A stretch of DNA of 22,446 nt, from positions 1 to 22,446 of the forward strand of contig CAYJIS010000032.1 of assembly GCA_964370315.1 (NCBI GenBank), in the 5' to 3' direction. Source of the stretch: CAYJFX01 sp964370315 (GTDB lineage Bacteria; Spirochaetota; Spirochaetia; Treponematales; Treponemataceae). This document shows positions 22,125 to 22,446 of this stretch, in pieces (within the stretch, counting starts at the first letter, position 1; each line of letters starts with the position of its first letter). The translations under genes were made by a program, and so were the position numbers. The notes under the pieces were generated by a model, which did not search any database, was not told where the DNA came from, and saw only the letters and a list, made by a program, of their open reading frames with translations.

Positions 22125-22446
22125 ATGATTGGCTCAGACCCTTTTGCTAAAACTGAAAAAGTACTTTTAGAATTGATTGATGAGTTTTTAGCATATCAAC
22201 AAGGGGTTCGAGGATTGTCTGAAAACTCGATTCATGCGTATAAACTTGATTTATATACGTTACACGATGTATTACAAAAAATGTTAGGTCTTGGTAGTAA
22301 GGAACAAATTGCTGCTCAACGTATAACAATAAAGCATCTTAGAGCTTGTATTGCAGAGCTCACAAAAGAAAAAAAGGCTCCTGCTAGTATAAATAGATTT
22401 ATTGCAGCAGTTAGAAATCTATTTGCCTATTTAACAAGATTTGATT
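22125..22446 (+). CDS. Second Xer-type tyrosine recombinase, N-terminal part only
   Basis: An open frame of 107 codons runs off the right edge of the window. The translated part (MIGSDPFAKTEKVLLELIDE..., then FLAYQQGVRGLSENSIHAYKL, and ASINRFIAAVRNLFAYL) is a SAM-like core-binding domain of a tyrosine recombinase; 'L..Y...L.....V..YR.DL'-like spacing matches XerC and XerD N-domains. The catalytic domain is not in view, so activity cannot be judged. It starts 3 nt after topA and is probably co-transcribed. It is divergent from the Xer protein at 17881, as expected for a XerC and XerD pair rather than a recent duplicate. Confidence 0.85.
   Translation, partial: MIGSDPFAKTEKVLLELIDEFLAYQQGVRGLSENSIHAYKLDLYTLHDVLQKMLGLGSKEQIAAQRITIKHLRACIAELTKEKKAPASINRFIAAVRNLFAYLTRFD

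Noticed and set aside
1..22446. CRISPR arrays, tRNA or rRNA genes, insertion sequences, phage remnants
   Set aside because: Intergenic gaps are all under 300 bases and contain no cloverleaf, spaced repeats, transposase genes or target-site duplications that I could see; the two Xer genes sit in conserved chromosomal context and are not phage integrases.

Overview
The window looks like chromosomal DNA of a low-GC spirochaete close to Treponema. Composition is AT-rich by eye. Three things point there: two tandem genes for FlaA-type outer-layer proteins of periplasmic flagella, their position divergent from a class II fructose-bisphosphate aldolase gene (the order I recall from Treponema pallidum), and a short dcw cluster of treponemal type that runs into xer, dprA, topA and a second xer gene. 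No database search was possible, so the taxonomy is an inference.

Layout. 1-2818 (+): the tail of an upstream gene, a GAF-GAF-HD-GYP signalling protein and a DMT-family transporter. 2833-5265 (-): infC-rpmI-rplT, a hairpin, then a ZapB-like coiled-coil gene, zapA and a DUF188 gene. 5514-6173 (+): an orphan polytopic membrane protein ending at a bidirectional terminator. 6224-7225 (-): aldolase. 7422-8887 (+): two overlapping flaA-type genes with a strong housekeeping promoter and an intrinsic terminator. 8985-9695 (-): an uncharacterised protein, nuclease-like at the N-terminus and winged-helix-like at the C-terminus. 9778-17877 (+): the dcw cluster mraZ-rsmH-ftsL-murF-ftsW-ftsQ-ftsA-ftsZ. 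17881-22446 (+): a Xer recombinase, dprA, topA and the start of a second Xer recombinase.

How the genes work together. The right half joins cell-wall precursor synthesis (MurF), septal synthesis (FtsW, FtsQ, FtsL), the Z-ring and its membrane anchor (FtsZ, FtsA), the cluster regulator (MraZ) and chromosome processing (two Xer recombinases, DprA, TopA). ZapA and a ZapB-like protein on the left are further Z-ring factors, placed behind the translation operon. The dcw cluster lacks murE, mraY, murD, murG, murC and ftsI.

Most of the window is conserved core genome and I see no obvious new multi-gene system. The best leads are four genes whose -10 element lies only 6-9 nt before an ATG with no Shine-Dalgarno (probable leaderless mRNAs), a four-unit 10-bp-spaced MraZ operator that contains the mraZ ribosome-binding site, and the uncharacterised protein beside it. 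No intergenic gap exceeds 300 bases. I found no rRNA, tRNA, CRISPR array, insertion sequence or phage gene.
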